Below are positions 10,720-19,434 of a DNA stretch of 64,000 nucleotides, piece by piece. Below the pieces are notes generated by a model. It saw nothing but the letters and a program-made list of their open reading frames with translations, ran no database searches and was not told the DNA's origin. The stretch spans positions 1 to 64,000 of the forward strand of contig JANLRZ010000109.1 of the NCBI GenBank assembly GCA_031362155.1, written 5' to 3'. A program made the translations under genes and the position numbers. Numbering within the stretch: position 1 is the first letter of the stretch; the number at the start of each line of letters is the position of its first letter. This DNA comes from JAENVU01 sp031362155. Lineage in GTDB: Bacteria; Actinomycetota; Acidimicrobiia; IMCC26256; JAENVU01.

Positions 10720-11603
10720 TGGCCGAGCGTTTTTCGTCAGTCGACGAAGTAGTGGATCGCCTTCGGACGGTTGACTACTTGGCGGATCCGAGCATCGCCG
10801 GTGTGGTGTACCTCGCCGACAAACTCGAGAAGCCGGTACTCGTCGAAGGGCCCGCCGGGGTCGGCAAGACCGAGTTGGCCAAGGCCATCGCGGCGATCAC
10901 GGGTTCGCGCCTCATTCGGTTGCAGTGTTATGAAGGGCTCGACGAGTCCAAGGCGCTGTACGAGTGGAATTACAAGAAGCAACTGCTTCGGATCCAAGCC
11001 GATCGCGAACACGAAGGCGATTGGGCGACCGTCGAGTCCGACATCTTCTCGGAGGCGTTTCTACTCACGCGACCGTTGCTCGAGGCCATCCGCTCGGACG
11101 AACCGATCGTGCTGCTCATCGACGAGGTCGACCGGGTCGAGATCGAGACCGAGGCATTGTTGCTCGAGGTCCTGTCGGACTTCCAGGTCTCCATTCCCGA
11201 ACTCGGCACGATCGTCGGCAAGCAGCGTCCCATCGTGATACTGACCTCGAACAACACCCGTGAGTTGTCCGAGGCGCTCAAGCGCCGGTGCCTCTATTTG
11301 CACATCGACTATCCCGAACTCGAGCGGGAGAAGGAAATCGTGCGCGTGCGCGTGCCCGAGATCGACGATGAACTCGCGGAGCAGATCTCGCAGGTGGTTC
11401 GGTCGATCCGCTCGCTCGACATCAAGAAGGCGCCGTCGATTTCCGAGACCATCGACTGGGCCCGAACGTTGATGTTCCTCGGGCACAAGTCGATCGACCC
11501 GCAGGTGATCGGTGACACGCTGCACGTGCTCCTGAAGTATCAGACCGACATCGCCAAGGCCCGGAAGGAATTCGTCGACTCGCCGGTCCCCACCCGGAAA
11601 TGA
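10719..11603 (+). CDS. MoxR-family AAA+ ATPase
   Basis: A 294-residue AAA+ chaperone-like ATPase with Walker A GPAGVGKTE (about residue 44), Walker B LLIDEVDR and the sensor TSNNTRE. MoxR ATPases usually work with VWA-domain proteins to mature or insert metals into other complexes; the closest type is the CoxD/CoxE pair. The VWA gene follows 18 nt downstream. The GTG start at 10719 overlaps the proA stop. No obvious client enzyme such as a CO dehydrogenase lies nearby, so the target is unknown. Confidence 0.9.
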   Translation: MAERFSSVDEVVDRLRTVDYLADPSIAGVVYLADKLEKPVLVEGPAGVGKTELAKAIAAITGSRLIRLQCYEGLDESKALYEWNYKKQLLRIQADREHEGDWATVESDIFSEAFLLTRPLLEAIRSDEPIVLLIDEVDRVEIETEALLLEVLSDFQVSIPELGTIVGKQRPIVILTSNNTRELSEALKRRCLYLHIDYPELEREKEIVRVRVPEIDDELAEQISQVVRSIRSLDIKKAPSISETIDWARTLMFLGHKSIDPQVIGDTLHVLLKYQTDIAKARKEFVDSPVPTRK

Positions 11604-11621
11604 GACGTCGCGGGAGATGAA

Positions 11622-13139
11622 GTGGTTCACTTCGCGAAGCTGCAGGACGCCATGACTCGGAATCAGGTTGAGATCCCGTCGGGGGTCGGCTCCGGCGAAA
11701 TGCTCGACGTCTTGCAGGGGTTCGTCCACGAGTTGCGGGCCGCCGGGCTGCCGGTGTCGATGACCGAGAACCTCGATGCGATGCGGGGCGTGGAGCAGGT
11801 GCCGCTCACCGACCGCGAGACGTTCCGCGAAGTGCTCGCGGCCACGCTCGTCAAACACTTCCGTCACCGCCGCGCCTTCGACACGGTGTTCGATGTGTAC
11901 TTCGCCCTGTACTCGGGCGGCATCGGCGACGACGCCGACTCCGACGCCGACCCGATGGGTGAGAGTTCGGAGTCAGGTGGTGTGCCCGGCCAGCAGGGCA
12001 GCGGCGGTTCCGGCGAGGGTATGAGCAACGAAGAGCTGGCCGAGATGCTCCTGTCGGCGCTCATGTCGATGGATCGGGAGCAACTTCGCCAGCTCGCCGC
12101 GATGGCGGTCGCCCGATTCGCGGGGATGGAACCGGGTCGACCTGTCGGCGGGACGTACTACCTCTACCGCACACTGCGGCAGCTCGACTTCGACGGGCTG
12201 GCCGCGAAGATGCAGGACGCCAGCACCGGCGCCGGCGGGCCGGGCGACGAACCCGAAGACCTCGACGCCCGGTTCGAGCGCGAGGAGTTCGAAGCGCGGC
12301 TCAAAGAGTTCCGCGAGTTGGTGGAGTCGGAGATCCGGCGCCGGCTCGTGGCCGATCGAGGCGTCGAGGCCATGGCCCGCACCCTCCGCAAGCCGCTTCC
12401 CGAAGATGTCGACTTCATGCACGCGTCACGCGAGGAGATGCAGCAGCTCCAGCACGCGATCGAACCACTGACCCGAGCCCTGGCCGCACGGCTGGCCCAG
12501 CGGCGAAAGCGCAAGAACCGCGGGCATCTCGATTTCCGGGCGACCGTGCGCCATTCACTCTCGTACGGCGGGGTCCCGGCCGAGCCCAAGTTCAAGGACC
12601 CCAAACCATCGAAACCCGAGATCATGGTGGTGGCCGACATTTCGGGATCGGTGGCGAGCTTTGCCCGATTCACCTTGCAGTTCGTCTACGCGATGGCGGG
12701 CCAGTTCTCGAAGGTGCGGTCGTGGGTGTTCATTGACGGGATCGACGAAGTCACTCGCTTCTTCGAGGAGTCGAACGAGATTTCCGAAGCCGTGCATCGG
12801 GTGAACACCGAGGCCGACGTGATCTGGGTCGACGGCCACTCGGACTACGGGCACGCGCTCGAGGTCTTCCACGATCGGCATCTCGCGGAAGTGACCTCGA
12901 AGACCTCGGTGATCTTGCTCGGTGACGCTCGCAACAACTACCACGCCACCCAGAACTGGGTGCTGAAGGAGCTCCGGCAGAAGGCGCGCCGGGTCTATTG
13001 GTTGAACCCGGAGCCGCGGGGCTACTGGGACACCGGCGATTCGGTGGTGTCCGAATACGGCATCCACTGTGATGGCGTCTACGAGTGCCGAAACCTTCGC
13101 CAACTCGAACGTTTCGTCACCGCGGTGATCGAGGCGTAA
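11622..13139 (+). CDS. VWA-domain (CoxE-like) protein, MoxR partner
   Basis: A 505-residue protein with a C-terminal von Willebrand A / CoxE-like domain. The metal-ion-dependent adhesion site begins with VVADISGSVASF (DxSxS) at about residue 333. An acidic, Gly/Ser-rich stretch lies near residues 105-135. The GTG at 11622 has GGGAGA upstream; an in-frame ATG at 11652 is an alternative. It pairs with the MoxR ATPase just upstream. Its 3' end overlaps the convergent ACT-domain gene by 23 bp. Confidence 0.88.
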   Translation: MVHFAKLQDAMTRNQVEIPSGVGSGEMLDVLQGFVHELRAAGLPVSMTENLDAMRGVEQVPLTDRETFREVLAATLVKHFRHRRAFDTVFDVYFALYSGGIGDDADSDADPMGESSESGGVPGQQGSGGSGEGMSNEELAEMLLSALMSMDREQLRQLAAMAVARFAGMEPGRPVGGTYYLYRTLRQLDFDGLAAKMQDASTGAGGPGDEPEDLDARFEREEFEARLKEFRELVESEIRRRLVADRGVEAMARTLRKPLPEDVDFMHASREEMQQLQHAIEPLTRALAARLAQRRKRKNRGHLDFRATVRHSLSYGGVPAEPKFKDPKPSKPEIMVVADISGSVASFARFTLQFVYAMAGQFSKVRSWVFIDGIDEVTRFFEESNEISEAVHRVNTEADVIWVDGHSDYGHALEVFHDRHLAEVTSKTSVILLGDARNNYHATQNWVLKELRQKARRVYWLNPEPRGYWDTGDSVVSEYGIHCDGVYECRNLRQLERFVTAVIEA

Positions 13140-13734
13140 CTCCGCGGCTGCTCGGGGTGGTGCTGCTCGCCCCCGAGTGCAGGCGTTGACCGAGTTCGTC
13201 GACGAGTTCGCAGTACCCGGTGACCAGCCGGAGTTCTGTCGCGGTGAGCGCGATGCTGCGACCGACGGAAACGGTCCACCCCAATGCAGGTGCGAGCAGC
13301 GTTGCGTGCGGGAGGCCAGAGGGTGTGCCGACCTCGACGGCGATTTCGGCCCCTTCCGTCACGCACCACTCGGCGTGGAGGAGCGCGTGGACCTGGTGGG
13401 TCAGGGACTCGGCGAGTTCGGTGAGCGAACCCGCACGGCTCAGGGCAACGGCGCGATCCAGGGTGTCACATCGGGGCTCCGGCGCGCCGTCGACGATCTC
13501 GATCGATTCGACCGTGGCCCCGTCGACCTCTTCGATCTCGCGAGCCAGGGCCGGAATCAGGTCCGCATCGGGGATGACGACCGCAAGTTCGTCGACCGCG
13601 GTCCCATCCGCTCGATCCAGGACCGAAATGCCGATGATGTCGCTTTTGAGGGCACCGATTCGGGACGCGACCAAGCCGAGCGCGCCGGGGCGATCGGGAA
13701 CGCGAACGCGAATGAGTGCGTGACAGGAGCCCAT
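13117..13734 (-). CDS. ACT-domain protein
   Basis: A 205-residue protein with an N-terminal ACT domain (about 5-75; IRVRVPDRPGALGLVASRIG), a small-ligand sensor often binding amino acids. The second half is less clear and might be another regulatory fold. No catalytic domain is visible, so it is probably a stand-alone regulator. On the minus strand a TAGGGT box ends 9 nt before the ATG. It is divergent from nadD and convergent, with overlap, with the VWA gene. The ligand is unknown. Confidence 0.75.
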   Translation of the reverse strand: MGSCHALIRVRVPDRPGALGLVASRIGALKSDIIGISVLDRADGTAVDELAVVIPDADLIPALAREIEEVDGATVESIEIVDGAPEPRCDTLDRAVALSRAGSLTELAESLTHQVHALLHAEWCVTEGAEIAVEVGTPSGLPHATLLAPALGWTVSVGRSIALTATELRLVTGYCELVDELGQRLHSGASSTTPSSRGVTPRSPR

Positions 13735-13807
13735 GCGTCCGTGACCCTAGAGCGCGACGGTGTTGGCGCGACTTCGGCGATGCGAACGCTCCGTAAACTC
13801 TGCGGTG

Positions 13808-14383
13808 ATGCGCATCGGTGTCTACGGCGGAACGTTCGACCCGATTCATGTTGCGCACGTGGTGGTGGCCGCGGAAGTGCGGAATGTCCTCGGTCTCGAC
13901 CAGGTCCTGCTCGTTCCGGCTGGAGACCCCTGGCAGAAGCGGGGCCGGGTCGAGGCATCGAAGGAAGATCGAGTGCGGATGTGTCAACTCGCGATCGAGG
14001 GGATCGACGACGTGGGCGTCTCGAGAGTCGAGGTCGACCGTGAGGGCGCTTCGGTGACAGCGGACACGCTCGCCGCGTTGTCGGGGGAGGCGCGCGACCT
14101 CTTCTTGGTGCTCGGTGCCGATGCCATCGCCAACCTGCCCACCTGGCGCGGCCTCGAGGAGACCCGTGTGGCCGCAACGCTCGTGGCGGTCGAGCGGGAG
14201 GGGGAACATGCCGAGGCGCCAGGCCCGGGATGGTCGATGGTGCATGTGCCCATCCCTCGACTCGACGTGTCGTCGTCGGACATACGGGAACGCCTTCGTT
14301 CCGAACGGCCAATTGACGGGTTGGTGGCGCCGGCGGTCGTGCGGTTCATTCGCGACCACGACCTTTACACTTCGCCTCGATGA
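13808..14383 (+). CDS. nadD: Nicotinate-nucleotide adenylyltransferase
   Basis: Transfers AMP from ATP to nicotinate mononucleotide in NAD synthesis. The 191-residue product starts MRIGVYGGTFDPIHVAHV, the GxFDPxHxxH nucleotidyltransferase signature, and has VSSSDIRERL near the end, matching the SxTxIR motif. The ATG at 13808 is preferred; a GTG lies 3 nt upstream. TAAACT at 13794-13799 is 8 nt upstream of the ATG. It overlaps the next gene by ATGA, giving the actinobacterial order nadD - LCP-like - rsfS. Confidence 0.94.
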   Translation: MRIGVYGGTFDPIHVAHVVVAAEVRNVLGLDQVLLVPAGDPWQKRGRVEASKEDRVRMCQLAIEGIDDVGVSRVEVDREGASVTADTLAALSGEARDLFLVLGADAIANLPTWRGLEETRVAATLVAVEREGEHAEAPGPGWSMVHVPIPRLDVSSSDIRERLRSERPIDGLVAPAVVRFIRDHDLYTSPR

Positions 14384-15963
14384 CCGATCCCGCCGCCGAC
14401 GGTGCCGATGCTGCGCGCTCGCGGGCGGAACGACGCGCCCAGCAATCTCGCTCAGCCCGCCGTCGAGCCCGTCGGAATGCCCGCCGCACTCGCGAGGCTC
14501 CGGCGCCGACCGTCGATGCCGATCCCGAACTGCCGGCGGAACGTGACGACGACTCGGCGATGGTGGCGGCCGCGCCGGACCTCGGCCCTCCGGAGATCGA
14601 ACCGGAGCCCGAACCGGAGATCGAGCCGGAACCCGAACCGGAACCCGAACCGGAACCCGAGCCTGAGCCCGAGCCCGAACCCGAGCCTGAGCCCGAACCC
14701 GCCGTCGACGCCGAAGCAGTGGCCAGTCAGTCGCGGCGCGAGCGCCAACAGGAGAAGCGTTCGCGGAGCCGGAAGTCACCCACATCACGGTCGCCGTCTC
14801 GTCGACCGCCCCCGCCGACTCGCACGCGACCACCGAAAGATCCAGTGGAGCGCAAGGTCTTCTGGACCCGCACGATGCCCATCATCGCCGGGGTCCTGGT
14901 GCTCGCGATAGTGGTCGGCATCGTGGTGCGCAGCACCGACGATCCCGAGGCCGCGGCGCCACCGACCCAGGAACCCTCGGGAGCCTCCGGCGCCGACACG
15001 ATGCTGCTGGTGCATCACAGTCGGCTGTTCGGCAACGACCTGATCGCGCTCATCGGCCGGGACGGCGACCGCGGTTCAGTCCTACTCATCCCGTCCGCAA
15101 CCCAGTTGGACGTTCCTTCGCTCGGTGTCGCCACGCTCGGACAAGTTCCGGCCGACGACGGTGGGGCGCGCCTCGCCAACAGTGTCGAGAACGTCGTCGG
15201 GGTCGACATCGCCAAGACCGTGGTCGTCGACGATGCCGCGCTGACCGCGATGCTGGGGCCGGCGGAGCCGTTGACCGTGAACCTCGCCGATCCCGTTGAT
15301 CTCGTGGACCGCGACGCGTCGTTCCCTCAGGGGATCCAGCAAGTGTCGGCGGCCCAAGCCACCGAGCTGTTGACCGGACCGCAGGCCGTCGACGAACTCG
15401 ATCGCTTGGTCTCGGCATCGGTCGTCTTCGACAACTGGCTCACCCGGCTCCAGGACCCGGAAATCGCCCGGCGGACGAATTCGGAGCAGGCCGATCTTCG
15501 GGCGCTCGTCGACGCGGGACGAGCGCCCGAGCACCGGATCGACACCCTCGGTGTCGAGTCGATCGCCACCGGCGGCGGCGAACGCTTCACGGTGCGGGAG
15601 CCGGAGCTGACCGACTACGTGGAGAGTGCATTTCCGAGCGCCCGACTGGGCGAGGCGGGCAGGCGGCCGCGAGTCGAAATCCTCAACGGCACGGGTGCCC
15701 TCGGGGTCGCCCAGGCCGTCGCCGACAAGGTCGTTCCGGCCGGTGGGCGGGTCACGCTCACGGGGAACTACCCCCAGTTCGGGGTGCCGACGACCCAGAT
15801 CATCTACTACCAGGACACGTGGCGAGCGGCTGCGCAACGTATGGTGGATGACATGGGCTGCGGATCTCTGCGCAAGGAATCCAAAGACCTCGGGATCGCA
15901 GACGTCACCGTGTTGGTCGGATCCGACTGCCCGCAATACGGAAACCCAGGAGGCGCGAACTGA
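14380..15963 (+). CDS. Degenerate LCP-domain membrane protein with LytR_C domain
   Basis: A 527-residue membrane protein. A cytoplasmic Arg-rich start is followed by a long Glu-Pro alternating tract (about 73-107), a second basic stretch, one membrane segment (about 165-187) and an extracellular part. That part resembles an LCP domain (DTMLLVHHSRLFGNDLIALI) followed by a LytR_C domain (about 428-520; VEILNGTGALGVAQAVADKV). The LCP hallmark of an Arg-Asp after the central strand is replaced by LIPSATQLDV, so phosphotransferase activity is doubtful. A family link to wall polymer attachment is inferred. It overlaps nadD by ATGA and rsfS by CTGA. Confidence 0.75.
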   Translation: MTDPAADGADAARSRAERRAQQSRSARRRARRNARRTREAPAPTVDADPELPAERDDDSAMVAAAPDLGPPEIEPEPEPEIEPEPEPEPEPEPEPEPEPEPEPEPEPAVDAEAVASQSRRERQQEKRSRSRKSPTSRSPSRRPPPPTRTRPPKDPVERKVFWTRTMPIIAGVLVLAIVVGIVVRSTDDPEAAAPPTQEPSGASGADTMLLVHHSRLFGNDLIALIGRDGDRGSVLLIPSATQLDVPSLGVATLGQVPADDGGARLANSVENVVGVDIAKTVVVDDAALTAMLGPAEPLTVNLADPVDLVDRDASFPQGIQQVSAAQATELLTGPQAVDELDRLVSASVVFDNWLTRLQDPEIARRTNSEQADLRALVDAGRAPEHRIDTLGVESIATGGGERFTVREPELTDYVESAFPSARLGEAGRRPRVEILNGTGALGVAQAVADKVVPAGGRVTLTGNYPQFGVPTTQIIYYQDTWRAAAQRMVDDMGCGSLRKESKDLGIADVTVLVGSDCPQYGNPGGAN

Positions 15964-16328
15964 ACGCGATCGAACAAGCCATCGTGGCGGCTCGGGCTGC
16001 TGCAGACAAGATCGCCACCGATGTGGTGGTGCTCGACGTCGGAGAGATCATCGGCATCACCGAAGCCTTCGTGTTGGCGTCCGGCACGAACACCCGCCAG
16101 GTGCGTGCCATCGTCGACGAGGTCGAGTTGGCGCTCAAGATCGAGGCCGACCTCTCGCCCCGCAGCACCGAGGGTCTGACGGATTCGACGTGGGTGCTGA
16201 TGGACTACGGCGAGATCGTCGTCCACGTCTTCCTAACCGAGACTCGGGAGTTCTACGACCTGGAACGCCTGTGGTCCGACGCCCCGCGCGTGGAATGGGC
16301 CGCGGCGGAAACGGCCGACGCGAGCTGA
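15960..16328 (+). CDS. rsfS: Ribosomal silencing factor RsfS
   Basis: Binds bL14 on the 50S subunit and blocks subunit joining under starvation. The central IGITEAFVLASGTNTRQVRAI and the later DYGEIVVHVF are RsfS signatures. I propose CTG at 15960 as start: it overlaps the upstream TGA as CTGA, has AGGAGG at 15948-15953 with 6-nt spacing, and gives the usual N-terminus (NAIEQAIVAARAAADK). The conventional alternative is GTG at 15984, which has no ribosome binding site and trims 8 residues. Product length is 122 residues. Confidence 0.9.
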   Translation: MNAIEQAIVAARAAADKIATDVVVLDVGEIIGITEAFVLASGTNTRQVRAIVDEVELALKIEADLSPRSTEGLTDSTWVLMDYGEIVVHVFLTETREFYDLERLWSDAPRVEWAAAETADAS

Positions 16329-16340
16329 CCTGCCGACCTC

Positions 16341-16368
16341 GGTGTGATCAGCCCGGTGTGATCAGCCC
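16341..16368. repeat. 14-bp perfect tandem duplication at the hisF stop
   Basis: GGTGTGATCAGCCC occurs twice head to tail (16341-16354 and 16355-16368), between the convergent rsfS and hisF genes. The hisF stop codon (16362-16364 on the minus strand) lies in one copy. A single-copy ancestor would encode the same protein, so the duplication is probably neutral. Confidence 0.85.
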
Positions 16369-17162
16369 GGGGAGACCCAGGGTCGCACGTGGACGCCGCG
16401 CTCGATCAGCCCGCGCTTGAGTTCCTCGACCCCGATGTTCCGATCGAGGCGCGGCGAGTAGAGGATCGAGCTGATGATGGCCGCACTCGCCCCACCCTCG
16501 GTGAGGCCCGTGGCGATGTGATCGACGGAGCCGGCGCCACCCGACGCGATGACCGGAACCGTGACCGCATCGGCGACCGCCCGGGTGATCTCGAGGTCGT
16601 ACCCGGCGGCGGTACCGTCGCCGTCGATCGAGTTCACGACGATCTCACCGGCACCGAGGTCGACGCCTCGCTTCACCCATTCGATCGCGTCGAGACTGGT
16701 CGCCGTGCGGGCACCGTCGATGAACACCTCGTATCCGCTCGGAAGATCCTCCCGCCGGCCCACCCGTTTGACCTGGGTTGACAGCACGATGCACTGGTTG
16801 CCGAAGGCCTCGGCGCCGGCCCGAATGATGTCGGGGTTGCGGACGGCCATCGAGTCGATGCTGATCTTCTCGGCGCCGCCCTTGAGCACGGTGTACATGT
16901 CGTCGAGATGGCGGATGCCGCCGCCCACCGTAAAGGGGACGAAGACGTGCTCGGCCACCGCGGTCACGGTGTCGAGATCGATCGCGCGTTGCTGGGCGCT
17001 CGCCATGATGTCGTAGAAGACGATCTCGTCGATCTGGTCGGTGTACAACTGCTGAGCGAGATCCGCGGCCGGGGCGACATCGATGTTGTCCTGGAAGTTC
17101 TGGGCCTTGGTCACGCGACCGTCGACGACGTCGAAGCATGCGATCAGTCGTTTGGTCAACAT
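16362..17162 (-). CDS. hisF: Divergent imidazole glycerol phosphate synthase subunit HisF
   Basis: A 266-residue TIM barrel. Canonical HisF uses ammonia from HisH to make imidazole glycerol phosphate and AICAR. The N-terminus keeps CFDVVDGRV with Asp11, the phosphate loop IASGGAG, and NSIDGDG. However, the strand normally carrying the catalytic acid Asp130 reads VLSTQVKRV, with Gln at exactly residue 130. The C-terminal segment (about 220-266) is also unlike ordinary HisF. It overlaps hisH by 7 bp, so they form a unit, but no other his gene is near. It could be a weak HisF or a HisF2-like ammonia-supplying paralogue of the kind found in sugar-modification loci. Confidence 0.78.
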   Translation of the reverse strand: MLTKRLIACFDVVDGRVTKAQNFQDNIDVAPAADLAQQLYTDQIDEIVFYDIMASAQQRAIDLDTVTAVAEHVFVPFTVGGGIRHLDDMYTVLKGGAEKISIDSMAVRNPDIIRAGAEAFGNQCIVLSTQVKRVGRREDLPSGYEVFIDGARTATSLDAIEWVKRGVDLGAGEIVVNSIDGDGTAAGYDLEITRAVADAVTVPVIASGGAGSVDHIATGLTEGGASAAIISSILYSPRLDRNIGVEELKRGLIERGVHVRPWVSPG

Positions 17163-17770
17163 GCGACACCGTCCCACGTCGCGAAGTTCGCCAGGATCGC
17201 GAGCCCGACCTCGCCACTCTTCTCGGCGTGGAACTGGGTCGCGGCGACGTTCCCTGCGGCCACCATCGAACAAAACCGGACGCTGTACTCGGTGGTGCCG
17301 AGGACGTCGGCGGCGGCGGTGGGCGTCGCGTAGTAGCTGTTCACGAAATAGCAGTACGCCGGATCGGGGAGTCCCGCAACGAGTGGATGCGCCGACCGAA
17401 ACTCGACGGCGTTCCAGCCGATCTGGGGGACCCGGTCGGTGGCCGGGAAGCGGCGGACCCGGCCGGGCACCCACCCGAGGCCGGCAACGTCGCCTTCCTC
17501 GCTGTGGTCGAAGATCACCTGGAGGCCGATACAGATGCCCAGGAATGGCGTCCGATCGTTGATCACCTTGTGGGTGAGGGTCTCGATCAGGTCGGACTCG
17601 GCCAGCGAGGTCATCGTCGCGCCGGCGGCCCCGACCCCGGGGAGAATGATCCGATCCACCGCGGCCGCCTCGTCCGGCGTGGCCACGAGCCGGGCGGAAA
17701 TGCCGAGCCGGGCCAACGCGAACATGACGCTCGGCGCGTTTCCCGCGCGGTAATCGACGACTCCGATCAT
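17156..17770 (-). CDS. hisH: Glutamine amidotransferase subunit HisH
   Basis: A 204-residue class I glutaminase that hydrolyses glutamine and channels ammonia to HisF. The nucleophile elbow is GICIGLQ (Cys about 79), and His and Glu of the triad are in TQFHAEKSG. The start MIGVVDYRAGN is canonical. Its 3' end overlaps hisF. On the minus strand a TAGACT box ends 9 nt before the ATG. Unlike its HisF partner it looks catalytically intact. Confidence 0.88.
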   Translation of the reverse strand: MIGVVDYRAGNAPSVMFALARLGISARLVATPDEAAAVDRIILPGVGAAGATMTSLAESDLIETLTHKVINDRTPFLGICIGLQVIFDHSEEGDVAGLGWVPGRVRRFPATDRVPQIGWNAVEFRSAHPLVAGLPDPAYCYFVNSYYATPTAAADVLGTTEYSVRFCSMVAAGNVAATQFHAEKSGEVGLAILANFATWDGVAC

Positions 17771-17782
17771 GGACGGGTGAGT

Positions 17783-19372
17783 CTAGGGAGACGCTGCGCC
17801 GTCGATTCGATAGATGCGCACCGTCCCGAACCGACGCTCGACGGTGAACGGGTAGGCGGTCGTGGCCACGACGCAGGTCGCGTTGTAGCGCGTCGCGACG
17901 GCGGCGATCTGGGTTGCGCTGAGCTGGTTGTAGGCGCGCCGCAGGTCTTCGATCTTGCCGTCATAGGCGTCGAAGACCTCGTCACCACCGACGAGTGCAT
18001 CCATCCGACGCTTCCATTCCCCGAGGGCGTCGTAGCGGATGGCTTGCCAGTTGGCGACGATCGGTCGTTCGGAACGGAGGAAGGCATCTTGGCGATCGAC
18101 GGGCACGACGCAGCGAGTCGAGGGCGACACGTGGGTTCGCATCCACGCGAAGGCTTCGGCTTCGGGGTCGGCCTTGGTCCAGGCCTTGAAGTTGCGAACC
18201 ACCATGCGGGGCGCGGCGATCAACGGAGAGGTGACGATGAGCGCGATGGCGATCCCGGCACCGATGAGTGCGGTCGATCGGCGCCGACCTCGGGCCCGGC
18301 GGTGGGTGTGCGTCCGGATCCGGTCCCGGTCCCGCAGCCGGGTCGCCGCCAACATCAGTTGGAAGAAGAAGCAGAGGGGTACGAAGAGGGGCCCCACCCG
18401 GAGGGGGAACAACATGAGGAATCCCCACGCCCCCACACCACGCGCGCCGAAGGCCACGACCACCGGCACCATGGTCACGATCTGGAAGGTGATGAGGAAG
18501 CGCTCGGCATCGGTGCGCCGCGAACGGCGGTACCACCAGACGTTGGCCGCGAACATCAGGAGCAGGGTGCCGGTGCGTAGCACGACCTGCGCGGTGGCGA
18601 GCTGCGCGCCGCCGAAGAAGGGGTCGGCGTGGTGCGGGAGCCCCTTGAGGACGACGAACTCTTGGAGCCGTGCGCTGGTGTTCGACAGGGTCGACCACGC
18701 CCCGATCGCGCCCGGCGCGCCGATCACCACGGCCAACCAACTCCAGGTGAGGGCCCGGCGACGGGTGGCAGGGTTCGTCACGAGCGCGATCGCGGCCGCG
18801 CCGCCGGCCCAGAGCCCGACGGCCGGATGGAACGCGACGGTCGCGCCGAGCGCGGCCATGGCCCACCCGACCCGATCGTCGAGGGCGGCGGCGATCGCTG
18901 CGAGCAACCAGCAGTACGCGACGGTCTTGGCTTCGAAGGTGCCGAACATCCATTCCGAGCCGATCAGGCTCTGGTTGGCGATCAACCAGAGACTGATCGC
19001 CGCCGCGCCGGCCCACGGTCGGACGCCGATGCGGCCCGCGATGCGCAGGAGGAGGAAGGCCATGACCACGGAGGTCACGAATCGTCCGACCCAACCGAAC
19101 CATTGCAGCGAGACGTGGGCCGCGACCGGTCCGAACAGGTGGTTGAACACCCAGTGTTCGGAGAACGGACCTTGCATGGTCCAGTCGGTTCGGAGGAACG
19201 CCGGAGTGCCGACGTGGCGGACGAGTGGCAGGTAGAGCTCTTCGGACAGACGGGGGACAGGCGCCCCGTACAGGACGAACGCCACTCCGAGGACGACCAT
19301 CGTCGGGAGTGCCAGCGCGGCGATCGATGGGGCCAGCGGCGTCCGCTCGCCCTCGCTGAACTCGTGCTCCAC
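17783..19372 (-). CDS. Polytopic membrane protein of unknown function
   Basis: A 529-residue protein with about nine to eleven predicted membrane segments over residues 20 to about 400 and a soluble C-terminal region of about 125 residues (VSPSTRCVVPVDRQDAFLRSERPIVANW). The layout resembles GT-C-type glycosyltransferases or DUF6798-like proteins, but I see no certain catalytic motif. GTG start at 19372 with GGGAGG upstream on the minus strand. It ends just 12 bp from the hisH start, so it may be the first gene of a unit with hisH-hisF, or independent. Function is not assigned. Confidence 0.7.
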   Translation of the reverse strand: MEHEFSEGERTPLAPSIAALALPTMVVLGVAFVLYGAPVPRLSEELYLPLVRHVGTPAFLRTDWTMQGPFSEHWVFNHLFGPVAAHVSLQWFGWVGRFVTSVVMAFLLLRIAGRIGVRPWAGAAAISLWLIANQSLIGSEWMFGTFEAKTVAYCWLLAAIAAALDDRVGWAMAALGATVAFHPAVGLWAGGAAAIALVTNPATRRRALTWSWLAVVIGAPGAIGAWSTLSNTSARLQEFVVLKGLPHHADPFFGGAQLATAQVVLRTGTLLLMFAANVWWYRRSRRTDAERFLITFQIVTMVPVVVAFGARGVGAWGFLMLFPLRVGPLFVPLCFFFQLMLAATRLRDRDRIRTHTHRRARGRRRSTALIGAGIAIALIVTSPLIAAPRMVVRNFKAWTKADPEAEAFAWMRTHVSPSTRCVVPVDRQDAFLRSERPIVANWQAIRYDALGEWKRRMDALVGGDEVFDAYDGKIEDLRRAYNQLSATQIAAVATRYNATCVVATTAYPFTVERRFGTVRIYRIDGAASP

Positions 19373-19422
19373 GTGGTCGCCTCCCTGGAGCGCACTGTAG
19401 GACGCGGTTGCAGCGGGTCTTC

Positions 19423-19428
19423 TAGTTT
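19423..19428 (+). promoter_or_regulatory. Leaderless-type -10 box for the PhyH-family gene
   Basis: TAGTTT ends 6 nt before the ATG at 19435, so the transcript would start at or within one base of the start codon. Confidence 0.45.
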
Positions 19429-19434
19429 GCCGGC

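Noticed and set aside
13117..13139. Overlap of the VWA and ACT-domain genes as a sign of mis-annotation
   Set aside because: Both ends carry plausible coding sequence, and short convergent overlaps also occur at holA/rpsT and at the PhyH/TetR genes.
14596..14700. Short tandem DNA repeat, possibly CRISPR-like or minisatellite
   Set aside because: It is a coding Glu-Pro tract in frame in the LCP-like protein; units are about 6 nt with no spacers.
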